A stretch of DNA of 64,000 bases from Annona cherimola (GCA_030490835.1 CM059972.1:47905452-47969451); one strand, 5' to 3'. Shown: positions 10,783 to 21,960, counted from the first letter of the stretch. Numbers and translations: made by a program. The notes: a model not told the origin generated them from the letters alone.

Positions 10783-11244
10783 CTAGTTTTCATCATCAAG
10801 GGCTTGGTCTATAGTGGATGGTTCAATTTTGGATACAAAGGCGTATTGTCCACAAATATTTTGTTTTGACCTTCTAGTCTTTACACCTTCATAGACATTC
10901 CCTATAACTTGTTCAATTGGATGAACATTTTTAAACTTTAAATCAGTTGGAGGTTTGTAGGAGTTATTACCTTCACTTATCCTTTTCTCCATGGATTCTT
11001 CTTGTTTCTCCATATGCAATTTTTCAAGGCTACTGGTTATCTCATCTGCATCACTTAAATCATCTTTTCTTTTGAAGCATGGATTAGATTAATAAAAAAC
11101 AACATGTATCGACTCTTCTACAACTTGGTTCCTTTTATTGAAGACTTTATATGCTTTGCTATTTGATGAGTAACCAAGGAATATTGCCTCATCACTCTTA
11201 GTATCCAGTTTTCCCAAGTTGGTTTTACCATTGTTCAAAACATA
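10783..11244 (-). pseudogene. S2 integrase C-terminus to RT linker
   Basis: This is the poorly conserved polyprotein segment between integrase and reverse transcriptase. It contains the Asn-Lys-Arg-type integrase tail (around 11150) and an open part at 11019-10783 with YKPPTDLKFKN and RSKQNICGQYAFVSKIEP. S3 has the same text at 23290-23470. Stops and small shifts separate the pieces. Confidence 0.75.
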
Positions 11245-11850
11245 TCATGTGCATCCAAAAGCATGAAAATAAGAAATATTTGGTTTTCTTCCTTTCCATA
11301 GCTCATATGGGGTCTTTTTCAAGATAGCTCTAATGGTAACTCGATTCAACACATTACAAGCTGTACTTATAGCTTCACTCCAAAATTTCTTGGATAATTT
11401 ATTCTCGTTTAGCATTGTTCTAGCCATCTCTTGTATGGTTCTATTTTTCCTTTCTACCACTCTATTTTGTTGTAGAGTTCTTGTGCAGAAAATGTGTAGT
11501 GAATTCCTTTTTCATTACATAATTCTATGAAACGTTTATTTTCAAACTCACCACCTTGATCACTTCTAAAGTCATAATAGTACATTGTTTTTCATTTTGC
11601 ACCAAGTTTACAAAAGTTGCAAACATAGAGAAGACTTCATCTTTGCTAGCTAAGAGAATTACCCATGTGAATCTTGAAAAATCATCAACTATCGCAAATA
11701 CATATTTCTTTCCACCAATGGTTAAAATGTCGGATGACCCATATAGATCCATGTGTAGCAATTCAAGTGGCCTAGTGGTGAAAATTTCCTTTTTGGTAGA
11801 GAAAGGCATTTTAGGTTATTTTGACAATTGACATGCCTTGCAAATTTTAT
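11245..11850 (-). pseudogene. S2 copia integrase core, frameshifted
   Basis: The integrase catalytic core inserts the cDNA into the chromosome. Visible blocks are PLELLHMDLYG with the first catalytic Asp, KKYVFAIVDDFSRFTWV, and, after frame breaks near 11560 and 11470, the third acidic residue in VERKNRTIQEMARTML, followed by the LWKGRKPNISYFHAFGC segment. At least two frameshifts and a stop separate these. S3 carries the same blocks in better continuity at 17594-18400. Confidence 0.85.
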
Positions 11851-12340
11851 CTTGTCATATTTCAATTTAGGCAATCCTTCTACCAAACTCTTCTTCCATA
11901 GGGTCTTTATATTTGTCATGTTTATATGCCCAAGCCTCTTATGCCAAACCCATGGATCATTGTCAATGGCCATTAGACATTGACCATCTAGTTCATCAAG
12001 TGAAACCAAATATACATTTCCATATCTTTTTCTGCTAAACATGATATGTTCTCCATCAAATACAATACATATAGATGATTCAAACACAACCTTGTATCCT
12101 TTTTCACATAATTAGCTAATACTCATTAAATTATGCTTGAGTCCTTCAACAAATAATACATCTTCCATACATGCATTTGAAATACTATGAATGTTTCATT
12201 TACCTTTGATTTTACCTCTCTCATTATTTCTAAAAGCAACAGTTCCATCGTTGCAAGGCTTGAGTTTATGAAATAAACTTCTTTCACCGGTCATATGCCT
12301 TGAGCAACCACTATCCATGAACCAAATGTTGCTTGCCTTT
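11722..12340 (-). pseudogene. S2 copia protease and pre-integrase domain
   Basis: The aspartic protease active site reads FMDSGCSRHMTG at about 12324-12288, on the minus strand. It is followed by the conserved VEGLKHNLMSIS-type stretch, and from 12087 by an open frame with WHKRLGHINM of the GAG-pre-integrase zinc-binding domain. The two Cys of that domain fall in a shifted frame (around 11830), so this copy could not make an intact HHCC fold. Confidence 0.8.
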
Positions 12341-12376
12341 GCCTTGAAACATATCTGAAAAATGAACAAATAACTC

Positions 12377-14242
12377 TTATCTCTTTGGTACCCATTTTAT
12401 GGGTCCATTTGGGTTAGTAAACTGATTTAATCTTTGTTGTTCTATCTTTAAAAGCCCAAATCTTGTGTTTCTTGAAACCCAAACTAATTTTGCACCATGG
12501 TCATATAGTTTCTTAAAGTTGCATCTATGAATTTTGTGACCTAGCTTGTTGCAAAATTTGCAAGCCATTGGTAATCTAGGAGTAGGCCTCCAAGTATGTA
12601 GTGGTTCAAAAGTTGGCCTTCTATTCCACATAATATGTTTCCCTTTGGGCTTGTAGATAGGTGCAGTTTGATTTTTCCCAAGTGTTGGCATACATAATTT
12701 GCTACTTTCTCCTTGCTCAAATGTTGAGTATCCAAGACCTCTTTTATTGTTTTGAGAGATCATGTTTAGAAATATTTTCACATTTTCTCCTGGATTAGAG
12801 AATTTAGCTAATGATTCATTTAAGGATTCATTCTCCTTTTTTAATTTTTCTACTTCCTTCAATAGTAGTTCATTTTCTTCTTTCAGTTTTGATGTACTTT
12901 CAGCTAGTTTTTCATTTACAATAATAATGGAATTGCATTGTTGTCTCTTTAGTGATAACTTGTTTCTTAGTTTTTTAATTTTCTCATATAATGAATCATA
13001 TACATGTTGTAATTCTTCTAATTCAACACATTTGAGACATTTTTGAATAGAAGAGTGAGTAGATTGAGAATAGAAAAATTTGGAAGTTATCTCTTTATTA
13101 CTTATGCACTTTGTTGAGGTGGTTTGCTCTTCCACAACTTCAGTTGTGTTTAAACACAACAAATTTTCTTCTTGCTCAATCCATGCCATGCAGCATATTC
13201 TTGCACAATTTTCCGCTTTAAAATCATCGGTTGAGGAGCTACTTGTTGATGAAGTTTCTTCATTCACGTACTTTGCTCTTCCCTTCGGCCTTTGGAATTT
13301 TCTGCTTTCATATCTTTCCTTCCTTTCTTGTTGATCCTTTGATCTTTCTTCCAGTGTAGGACATTGAGCTTGCATATGTCCCATACCGCCACATCTATAG
13401 CACTTTGTAGCCTCCTTCTTCTTCTCTTTTCGAGGTCTTTCTTTAAAATCTTTGAAGTTCTTTTTTTTTCTCACAAACTTTCAAAATTTGCGAGTAAGTA
13501 AAGCAATGTCTTCATCGTCATTGTGAGATGATGAGGTGGATTCATCCGAGTTATGGGTGACTTTTAGTGCAATTGCTCTCTTTCCTTTGTGGTGATCTTC
13601 ATTTCTTTTCTTGATTAGCTCATGTGACATTAGTGAGCTAATAAGGTCTTCTAGCTTCAATGTATTCAAGTCCTTTGCTTCTTCTATTGCAGTAATTTTC
13701 GGAGTCCATGATTCGGGTAGCGCCCTTAGAATTTTCATGACCTGTTCAGATTTAGAAATTTCCTTTCCAAGACCTTTCAAAGCATTAGTAATTTTTGAGA
13801 ATCTAGCAAATATTTCAGAAATATTTTCTGTATCTAGCATTTTAAAGCTTTCCAACTCTCCAATCAAAATATTTCTCCTTGTCCCTTGGACTTAAGAAGT
13901 TCCTTCATAGATAGATGTTAATGTATCCCATATTTCTTTTGCAGTTAGGCAAGAGGATACTCTATCATATTCGGAGGCGGTAAGAGCACAAAATAGTGAG
14001 TTCATAGCTTTAGCGTTGCTCTTAATAGTTTTTACTTCCACATCGGTCCATTTGGAAGCTCTTTCATCGATTGGCAAAGTTACACCATCTTGGATTGCAA
14101 TCCAAGAGTCCATATCTGTAGCCATGATGAGTTGTTTCATATGTAGCTTCCAATAGCCGAAATTGTTCCCATCAAACAATGGTGGCCTAGTAAAAGATTG
14201 GCCTTCGGCAAATGCGGGAACGGAAGTCGATTGGGATGCCAT
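12377..14242 (-). pseudogene. S2 Sirevirus gag (622 codons, two in-frame stops)
   Basis: Gag forms the virus-like particle and binds the genomic RNA. A single frame runs from ATG 14242 to the stop at 12377, broken only by stops at 13894-13892 (within YEGTS-stop-VQGT) and 13483-13481. The N-terminal third is the UBN2/copia gag domain, with FDGNNFGYWKLHMKQLI and the ALTASEYDRV region. A CX2CX4HX4C knuckle (CYRCGGMGHMQAQC) lies near 13415, a coiled coil rich in Leu/Lys/Glu at about 13030-12790, and a second knuckle (CKFCNKLGHKIHRC) near 12540. The start is supported by the same ATG spacing in S1. Large gags with coiled coils are typical of Sireviruses. Confidence 0.9.
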
Positions 14243-14275
14243 ATCAATAGATCTCTTTGGTAAACTCAAAGACCT

Positions 14276-14287
14276 GCTCTGATACCA
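14276..14287 (-). other. S2 primer-binding site (iMet type)
   Basis: On the minus strand TGGTATCAGAGC follows two bases after the LTR end. This is the usual plant site complementary to the 3' end of initiator methionine tRNA. Confidence 0.9.
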
Positions 14288-14289
14288 CT

Positions 14290-15952
14290 TGTTGGTCCCG
14301 AGTTAATGACAATTACCCAAGAGGGGAGGGGTGAATTGGGTATTAAAAAATTTTCAACTTAAACAGAAACTTTACCCCGGATTAATCTAGTCCCCTTTAT
14401 GAAGAAACAAAATGGAAAGCAATATAGTGTAGAGAGCAAAAATAAAAATCAACAAGCAAGGTTTTTATAGTGGTATTGTATTTCACACCTCTTGTGACTT
14501 GGGTTCCACTATTGTATTTCACAAATACAACTAGAGCCACTGCTCTCTTCTAGATTACAGCTCTAGGGGGCATCAACAATACACAACACAAGTAGGTGAC
14601 GAGTTCCACTCCAATCACACACTACTTTGCTTACACTTGATCTTAGTTACCCAAACTAAATCAAGTTTAATACAACAAGAAATTACAAAAGAAAGTTTCT
14701 ACACGTTACTGTTGTGTAGAAGCAGATTTGGCGCAGAGAAGAACTTGTGATGTAGGCTTAATGATTTAGCAAGTAGCTCTTGGCAGTTTGGAAGCGAAGT
14801 TCTTCTTCTATATGATGGCTTGATCACTTAATGCTCTTGAAGATGGGAGTTATGCACATTCAATGATTTCTCAGCTACCCTCCTCATTCATATTGAAGGC
14901 CTTATATAATTTGCGAGGAAATCCGAACATTTGGAGGTAGGTGGCGCGCATTTAATGCGCCAACGTTCGGAAATTTTTCGATCGTTGCGACCCAAGTCGC
15001 AGGCGGAGTCGACTTCGGGTGCGACTTCACCCAAGTCGCAGATGGAGTCGACTTCGGGTGCGACTTCGGCTTTCCGCAAGTTCTTCAAGTTCCAATCTGG
15101 GTCGACTTGGCCCTCGACTTGACCCAAGTCGCAGGTGGTCGACTTCGGGTGCGACTTCACTTCTTCAGCTTGCTAGTTGAACTTGAAATCTTCAGAGATG
15201 ACTTTGATCACTTGATTTTCTTCATATTTATTGTTCTTCCTTGATTTATATCTCTTTGGAACACTGTATGATTATTTACATAGAAAACCTTGGATTCCTT
15301 TTCTTGAGTTCTTGAGTACTTGAATCTTGGAATGCATGGAAGATGTCTGAGTAAGTGTTCATGATCCAACATGATGGATTCATGCAACCCTGATTGCTTT
15401 GATTCTCCATTTGATCTTCATTTGAGTGTTTGAGTTGTCTTGATCTTCATCTCCATTCAAATCTGTCATTGAATTAACTCGTTCAGCAATTTCCGCACTG
15501 AAGTCGAAGCTAGAGTCGACTTAGTCTGCGACTTCACCCAAGTCGCATGCGGAGTCGACTTGGGATGCGACTTCGGCAGCTCTCGTCCCCGATTTCAACT
15601 CTGGATGAAAATGACGCCTCGAAGTCAAAGCTGGAGTCGACTTGGTCTGCGACTTCACCCAAGTCGCATGCGGAGTCGACTTCGTTTGCGACTTTGGTAG
15701 CTTGGTTCCCCGTTTTCAACTCTGAACGAAAATTACGAGCTGAAGTCGCTACTGGAGTCGACTTGGGGATCGACTTGGCCTAAGTTGATGCCTGAGTCGA
15801 CTTGGAAATCGACTTGACTTTCCATGCTTCATATTCTTCATTTTTATAACCTTCAATCATCTTCACAAACATGTTAGTAACCAAAACTTACTCAAATTGA
15901 TTTGTTAGTCGTCAAAATATAGTCTTGAATTATTTTCCATATGTTTCCAACA
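14290..15952 (-). repeat. S2 5' LTR (1,663 bp)
   Basis: On the plus strand it reads TGTTGGTCCCGAG ... TTTCCAACA, the reverse of the S1 LTR limits. Its GTCGAC-rich half lies at 14990-15830 and a TATA-like box on the minus strand lies at about 14900. It adjoins the S2 primer-binding site, which fixes its role as 5' LTR. The surviving end of the other LTR (8675-9022) matches it at all but a handful of bases. Confidence 0.9.
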
Positions 15953-15959
15953 CGCACAA

Positions 15960-17133
15960 GATTCGGACGACTTCACCTCATCATCACAAAACGACGATGA
16001 GGAAATTGCCTTACTTACAAGACGATTCAGAAAGTTTGTAAGGAAAGGAAGGAATTTCAAAAGCTTTAAAGAAAGAAATTCCAAGGAGAAAAAGAAGGAG
16101 GCAACGAGATATTTTCAGTGTGGCGGTATGAGACATATGAAAGCCCAACGCCCAACGCCCGAAGAAACCAAAGCAAAGGAGCGAAGAGAAAAGAAAGATC
16201 GAGGCGATAACAGAAGATTTCAAAAGATCAAAGGAAGAGGCATGTATGTAAACGAGAAAGTATCCACAACATGCAGTTCCTCAAGTGAAGAAAACGAGGC
16301 TGAAAACTATGCAAGGATTTGTTGCATGGCAAATATGGAAGATTCCAACATATGTCTTGCAGCGACGGAAAAGTTGGAAGATCAAACCACTTCAACAAAC
16401 TGCACAAGTAACGAAGAGGTAACCTCCAAACAAAAATATTTTTCTATTTTTTCTTCTACAAGTGACTGCCTCAAATGTGCTGAATTAGAAGAACTTCAAC
16501 AAGCCTATGATTCATTATATGAGGAAATAAAAAAATTAGGAAATATGTGCACAATAAAGAAAAGACAATTTAACATAGTCACTATTGTGAATGGAAAGCT
16601 TGCAGAAAAAGTTGATCATTTGACAAGCGAAAAGAATATTTTGACAAATGAGTTAGAAAAAACTCAAAAAGGAAAATGAATTATTAAATGAATCGCTTGC
16701 TAAGTTTTTTAATCCTCGAGAAAGTGTCAAAATGTTTTTGAAAATGACCACCCAAAGTTGTAAGAAAGGACTTGGGTATACCACATTTGAGAAGGGTGAA
16801 AATAGCAAATCTAATGCTCAAAGGACTTATAAAAACAAAGCAAAACCCATTCATGCTAAACCTAAGATGAATCATGTGGTTTGGACCAAAAAACCAACTG
16901 AGAAACCGACTACCAAGTGGCTTCTCACTTCTAGACTCTCAGGAGCTAGTAATTTTTTCAACAAGATAGGACACAAGGTATATCAATGCAAAATGAGAAA
17001 ATTACAAAACCTTGGTGCAAAATTGGTTTAGATGCCCAAGAGCATTGGATTTATGCCTTCAAAAGTAGATCAAAGTAGATTCCAATGGACAACTAACCCA
17101 AATGGACCCATAAAATGGGTACCAAAAGGATGA
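15960..17133 (+). pseudogene. S3 gag, C-terminal two thirds
   Basis: The frame from 15960 matches S2 gag from its acidic Asp-Ser-rich patch onward. The first zinc knuckle has lost two of four ligands (16110-16150: Cys to Tyr, and Cys to Arg at the end) and the second has lost two (about 16950). A coiled-coil stretch follows CLKCAELEELQQAYDSLYEE. The frame shifts near 16670 and has a stop at 17029-17031 before the PNGPIKWVPKG end. These lesions show a long-dead copy. Confidence 0.85.
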
Positions 17134-17169
17134 GCTCTACTTGACTTTATTATTGCAGGTTTTTCTTAG

Positions 17170-18403
17170 AGCTAATGCCAGTAACTAATGGTTTATGGAT
17201 AGTGGCTGCTCAAAACACATGACAGGAGAAAAATGACTGTTCCATAAAATCTACCCGCGTAACAAAGAAACAATTGCTTTCGGAAATAATGAGAAAGGTA
17301 AAATCAAAGGTAAAGGAAATATTTATGGAATTTCAAATGCATGTATTGAGGACGTACTATTTGTTGAAGGACTCAAGCACAACTTAATGACTATTAGTCA
17401 ATTATGTGATAAAGGTTATAAAGTTGTATTTGAATCCTCTATCTGCAATGTATTTGATGATGATCACATACTATTCAGTGGCAAAAGACATGAAAATGTA
17501 TATTTAGTTTGCTTAGATGAACTTGAGGGAAAATGTCTAATAGCCATAGAAAATGATCCATAGATATGACATACAAGGCTCGGACATATAAACATGTTAA
17601 ATATTAAAACATTGTGGAAAAAGAGTCCAGTACAAGGGTTACCAAAGCTTAAATACGACAAGGATAAGATTTGCAAGGCTTGCCAATTATCCAAGCAACC
17701 CAAAATGTCATTTTCCACCAAAAAGGAAATTTCAACGACTAGGCCACTTGAATTATTGCATATGGATCTTTATGGGCCATCAGACATTTTAACTCTTGGT
17801 GGGAAAAAGTATGTACTTGTAATTGTTGACGATTTTTTAAGATTTACTTGGATTATACTCTTAGCTAGCAAAGATGAAGCATTTTCTATGTTTGTCAAGG
17901 TTTCAAATTTGGTGCAAAATGAAAAACGGAGTACAATTATTTCTATTAGAAGTGATCATGGTGGTGAATTTGAAAATAAATGATTCATAGAATTTTGCAA
18001 TGAAAAAGGAATTCATCATACATTTTCTGCACCAAGAACTCCCCAATAAAATGGGGTTGTTGAAAGAAAAACCAGACAATACAAGAAATGGCAAGAACTA
18101 TGCTAAATGAGAGTAAATTGTTCAAAAGGTTTTGGGGTGAAGCTGTAAGTACAACTTGTCATATATTAAACTGAGTTACCATTAGAGCAATATTGAAAAA
18201 GACCCCATATGAACTTTGGAAAGGCAGAAAACCAAACATATCATATTTCCATACTTTTGGATGTATTTGCTATGTGTTAAACAATGGAAAAACTAATTTG
18301 GGAAAATTAGATGCCAAAAGTGACGAGACAATTTTCCTTGGTTATTCATCAAATAGCAAAGCATATAGAATTTTCAACAAAAGAAATCAAATAGTAGAGG
18401 AAT
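17170..18403 (+). pseudogene. S3 protease, pre-integrase and integrase core
   Basis: The protease site FMDSGCSKHMTG is at about 17192, then the pre-integrase domain with LGHINMLNIKTLWKK and an intact CKACQLSKQ Cys pair (about 17670). The integrase core follows with LHMDLYGPSDIL, VIVDDFLRFTWI and IRSDHGGEFENK. Stops occur near 17236, 17563, 17569, 17981 and 18046, and there is a frameshift near 18070 before LWKGRKPNISYFHTFGC. The frame is cut at GTAGAGGAAT (18394-18403) by L3 and continues at 23151 as the expected next codons. Confidence 0.85.
18399..18403 (+). other. Target-site duplication of L3, left copy
   Basis: GGAAT here equals GGAAT at 23146-23150. Removing L3 and one copy restores the reading of copia integrase into the SIHVVF-type segment that S2 still has. 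Confidence 0.9.
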
Positions 18404-18514
18404 TGATGGGGTATATTTTGATTAGTCTATGAAATTATATGATTTTTCATATATAAAAAAAAAGGAAGCGGCAGATCGGTTTTTGCAGCAGGGGATTAGT
18501 TTTCTCAGCAGCAG

Positions 18515-18730
18515 ATGTTGAACGGCGCGGTTTTCAGCGATCCCGGCAGCAAGCTCACCTGCGATGCGTCCGGCTCCCGCAAACGCAGCCGCGTCACTGA
18601 TCAAATGCCTCTGATCAGGCAGCAGCAGATCGCGCCTCAATTCATCGGTGACAAGTCCGTTGTCGCCGCTGGTATTTCCACGGGATTGCAACTTTCCCAC
18701 GAGGACAATCGTCTGATGGATGTCGATGAG
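18515..18730 (+). pseudogene. Possible BOI/SBP-type RING E3 ligase fragment
   Basis: The frame from ATG 18515 encodes NGAVFSDPGSKLTCDASGSR and then KRSR, a Gln-rich patch, and ISTGLQLSHEDN. This order (a TCN/TCD-x-SRKR block, then a Q-rich linker, then V/I-STGL-x-L) is the N-terminal signature I associate with plant S-ribonuclease-binding-protein / BOI-like RING ligases. The central coiled part and RING finger are absent: after about codon 70 the text changes. It is best read as a captured exon piece. The assignment rests on memory of the family, with moderate certainty. Confidence 0.4.
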
Positions 18731-18807
18731 CCGGCCAAGGATCTGGAAACTCTCAAAACTCCGCAGTTGAAAGGCTTACTGCATTCGAAAAAATCAGAGG
18801 ATTCCCA

Positions 18808-19644
18808 TTGGAATTTCATCTACGATTGGCAGGCGGTCATCGGCCATCCGATCGTTGTGACGAAGCCCTCCAGATCTGCGACGCCTCCAGCAAAGATAAG
18901 AAGCGTATCTCCGTCACCGATTACCAGGCCCAAACCCAACCCAAACGCCGGAGAGACGGGTTCCGAATTCTGAAGAAGGCGGCGGCCGAGGAAGAGGAGC
19001 AGGAAGAGCAGAGAGAGGCGGTTGTTCCCAAGCTCCTGCCTCCGTCTGCGTTCCCCGAGAAGAAGACGGTGTTTCTTGATCTGGACGAGACTCTGCTCCA
19101 CTCCAAATCCGACCCGCCTCCGGAGAAGTACGATTTCGTGGTGCGGCCGGGCGTGGACGAGCTGCTGGAGCAAATCAGCAAGAGCTTCGAGATCGTGGTA
19201 TTCACGGCGGGATTGAGGGAGTATGCGGCTCCGGTGCTCGATCGGATCGACCCGAAGGAGGTGATTTCGCACCGATTGTATCGGGATTCGTACAAAGAGA
19301 TGGAAGAAGGGAGATTCGTGAAGGATCTGTCGGAGGTGGGGAGGGATTTAAAGCGGGTGGTGATCGTGGACGACAACCCAAATGCTTACGTTTTCCAGCC
19401 GGGGAATGCAGTGCGAGAGAGCCCGTTCATCGATGATCTTGGAGATGAAGAGCTCCAACGGGTAATGAAGTTTCTGGAGGTGGCTCAGGGGTTGCAACGG
19501 CAGAGCAAGCAGCAGACAGCGTCTCGAAGACCTTCCGGAGTTGGAAAGCGCGCCGACGTCGGGAACATTTTCCAACGAGATCAGATTAGGCAGGAAAGAG
19601 CCGGACGACGAGCAGATCTTCAAGCTCTGAATTGGATCCATTGA
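18808..19644 (+). pseudogene. HAD-family CTD-like phosphatase (NLI-interacting-factor type) copy
   Basis: The frame contains a nearly complete FCP/SCP-type phosphatase domain: motif I DLDET (residues 91-95 of the open frame), FTAG (132-135), KDLSEVGRDL with the motif III Lys (172) and VDDNP (187-191). Such enzymes dephosphorylate Ser on protein tails such as the RNA polymerase II CTD. The frame opens at TTG, not ATG, and the upstream ATG frame overlaps it in another frame. YDFVVRP runs straight into GVDELLE, so roughly 20 residues normally between them are missing. The tail after residue 230 is not conserved. It lies inside L3, has no visible intron, and is GC-rich unlike its surroundings, so a captured retrocopy is likely. 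Confidence 0.75.
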
Positions 19645-20055
19645 AATCGCGGCCTGCGCATTCCGATCCACTTCGCTTCCATCGACGGATTCGAGCTTTG
19701 GGGACTTGAGGTTTCTCGACACCTCGACGACCGATCTCAGAACTCGAGTGGCGGGGCTCAGGCGTTTCTTGGAGGAGGCGGCGGGCATGAACCCGGCTGT
19801 GTCAAGCTGTGGTGAGGCCGGAAAAAGACTGGCCGAAGACGATCCAGAGCAAAGCATTCGCTGGAGATTTCCATGCGGCAACTGCTGAAAAGCGGCAGAT
19901 GAGAGCCTGGCGATTGGCCAATCGACCTCCGGCGAACCGCGATGAGTGCGAGCCTTCTTCCATTTCAGCATAAAGAGAGCGAGAGGAGCAAGGATTTTGG
20001 GTGGAGCAGGGAGCAGAAATTCCGACAAGGGTGGCGAGAGAGGAGTAGTTGACAA
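19645..20055 (-). other. Unidentified open frame in L3, minus strand
   Basis: A minus-strand frame runs from 20055 to beyond 19645, where it becomes antisense to the phosphatase. Its unique part is Ser/Ala/Pro-rich with a basic patch (KKRLSPATRVLRSVVEVSRN). The base composition is as GC-rich as the phosphatase fragment. I do not recognise it. It may be a third captured fragment or chance coding in GC-rich DNA. Confidence 0.25.
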
Positions 20056-20129
20056 AGCAGAAACAGCTCGCGGCTACCTATCAGCTCGTCTCTCCAGTCT
20101 CCTCTCTATTTCCGCTGCCGCTATGGGGG

Positions 20130-20335
20130 ACGATCTACGTGAAAAGCGGTTCCGCGGGAAAAGCGGTTCCGCGCAAGTGTAGCTTGGTACCCAAGCAACG
20201 AGGTTCCGTGGCAACGAAATCTGAAGTTCCGCGTGGACGCAGTTCCGCGGCAACGAAATCTGAAGTTCCGCGGCAACGAGATCTGAAGTTCCACGGAATG
20301 AAGTTCCGCGGGAACGACGGCAGCCGCGGAACCCA
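20130..20335 (+). repeat. 23 bp (and 15-16 bp) GTTCCGCGG repeat cluster
   Basis: GTTCCGCGGCAACGAAATCT plus GAA-type units begin at 20203, 20242 and 20265, with shorter units at 20226, 20288 and 20303. Related GCGGTTCCGCG pieces lie at 20145-20175. The cluster ends just before the TATA-like box at 20356, as an upstream promoter repeat would. Confidence 0.75.
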
Positions 20336-20355
20336 TCCCAGACCCGACAAAAATC

Positions 20356-20363
20356 TATAAATA
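20356..20363 (+). promoter_or_regulatory. TATA-like box inside L3
   Basis: TATAAATA follows the GTTCCGCGG cluster and precedes an A/G-rich leader. In an LTR this would place the U3-R border near 20385. This is inference from sequence alone. Confidence 0.4.
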
Positions 20364-20519
20364 ACCGCATTCGGCTACCCATTTGAAAAACAAGGAAAAA
20401 AAAACGGCGAAGACGAGAGAAGGAGTTCTCTTGCGCTCAAGGAGAAGAGAGCATGAGTTCTCCACAGATATATTTTTTTTCTTTTAGTTAAAAAAAAAAG
20501 AGAGAGTTCCTTCTTTATA

Positions 20520-21860
20520 TATTATATATATATATATAAATATATATATAAATATATATATATATATATTATTTTAAAAAAAAAACTACTTTTCCCAACG
20601 TGGATACTCCCCGACTGGCGGGTTGAATTGACACACGGGTTAAGTATATTTTCTCTTTTAAAAATAAAATAAAAATATATCTGTGTTATATTATATATAT
20701 ATAAATATATATATATACATATATATTATTTTCAAAAACTACTTTTCCCAACGTGGATACTCCCCGACTGGCGGGTTGAATTGACACACGGGTTAAGTAT
20801 ATTTTCTCTCTGAAAAATAAAATAAAAATATATATGTGTTATATTATATATATAGATATATATATATATACATATATATTATTTTCAAAAACTACTTTTC
20901 CTAACGTGGATACTCCCCGACTGGCGGGTTGAATTGACACACGGGTTAAGTATATTTTCTCTTTTAAAAATATATATGTATATATTATATATATAAATAT
21001 ATATATACATGTATATTATTTTCAAAAACTACTTTTCCCAACGTGGATACTCCCCGACTGGCGGGTTGAATTGACACACGGGTTAAGTATATTTTCTCTT
21101 TTAAAAATAAAATAAAAATATATATGTGTTATATTATATATATATAATATGTGAATATATATATATATACATATATATTATTTTCAAAAACTACTTTTCC
21201 CAACGTGGATACTCCCCGACTGGCGGGTTGAATTGACACACGGGTTAAGTATATTTTCTCTCTTAAAAATAAAATAAAAATATATATGTGTTATATTATA
21301 TATATAGATATATATATACATATATATTATTTTCAAAAACTACTTTTCCTAACGTGAATACTCCCCGACTGGCGGGTTGAATTGACACACGGGTTAAGTA
21401 TATTTTCTCTTTTAAAAATATATATGTATATATTATATATATAAATATATATATACATGTATATTATTTTCAAAAACTACTTTTCCCAATGTGGATACTC
21501 CCCGACTGGCGGGTTGAATTGACACACGGGTTAAGTATATTTTCTCTTTTAAAAATAAAATAAAAATATATATGTGTTATATTATATATATATAAATATA
21601 TATATACATATATATTATTTTCAAAACTACTTTTCCCAACGTGGATACTCCCCGACTGGCGGGTTGAATTGACACACGGGTTAAGTATATTTTCTCTTTT
21701 AAAAATAAAATAAAAATATATATGTGTTATATTATATATATATATAAATATATATATATACATATATATTATTTTCAAAAACTACTTTTCCCAACGTGGA
21801 TACTCCCCGACTGGCGGGTTGAATTGACACGTGAGATAAGTATATTTTCTCCTTTACAAA
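20520..21860 (+). repeat. Tandem array, about 150 bp unit, 9 copies
   Basis: Each unit has a conserved core (ACGTGGATACTCCCCGACT, then GGCGGGTTGAATTGACAC) and a variable TA/ATAT-rich half. Cores start near 20597, 20750, 20902, 21040, 21201, 21351, 21488, 21639 and 21792, i.e. spacing 153, 152, 138, 161, 150, 137, 151, 153. Units with CTAACGTGG (3 and 6) are each followed by a short unit, giving a higher-order period of about 449 bp. Confidence 0.9.
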
Positions 21861-21960
21861 TAAAAATAAATATATGAGTATTTTCTATAAAAATATATCA
21901 AAATACACATATATATTCAAAGACATCCAAAAATCAATATTTTGATTTCTAAAATTACAT

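Larger units (their letters stand above)
8603..15952 (-). mobile_element. Sirevirus-type Ty1/copia S2, minus strand, nearly full length
   Basis: Read on the minus strand, the order is 5' LTR (15952-14290), primer-binding site (14287-14276), gag (14242-12377), then protease, integrase, reverse transcriptase and RNase H (about 12340-9298), repeated polypurine tracts (9285-9023) and a truncated, chimeric 3' LTR. Domain order AP-INT-RT-RH defines Ty1/copia. The long gag with coiled coil, the repeated polypurine tracts and the palindromic LTR fit the Sirevirus (SIRE/Maximus) lineage. Stops and frameshifts disable it. Confidence 0.85.

Noticed and set aside
18820..19376. Two overlapping minus-strand frames of about 150 codons
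   Set aside because: They are antisense to the HAD phosphatase motifs, which read correctly on the plus strand, and have no domain of their own.
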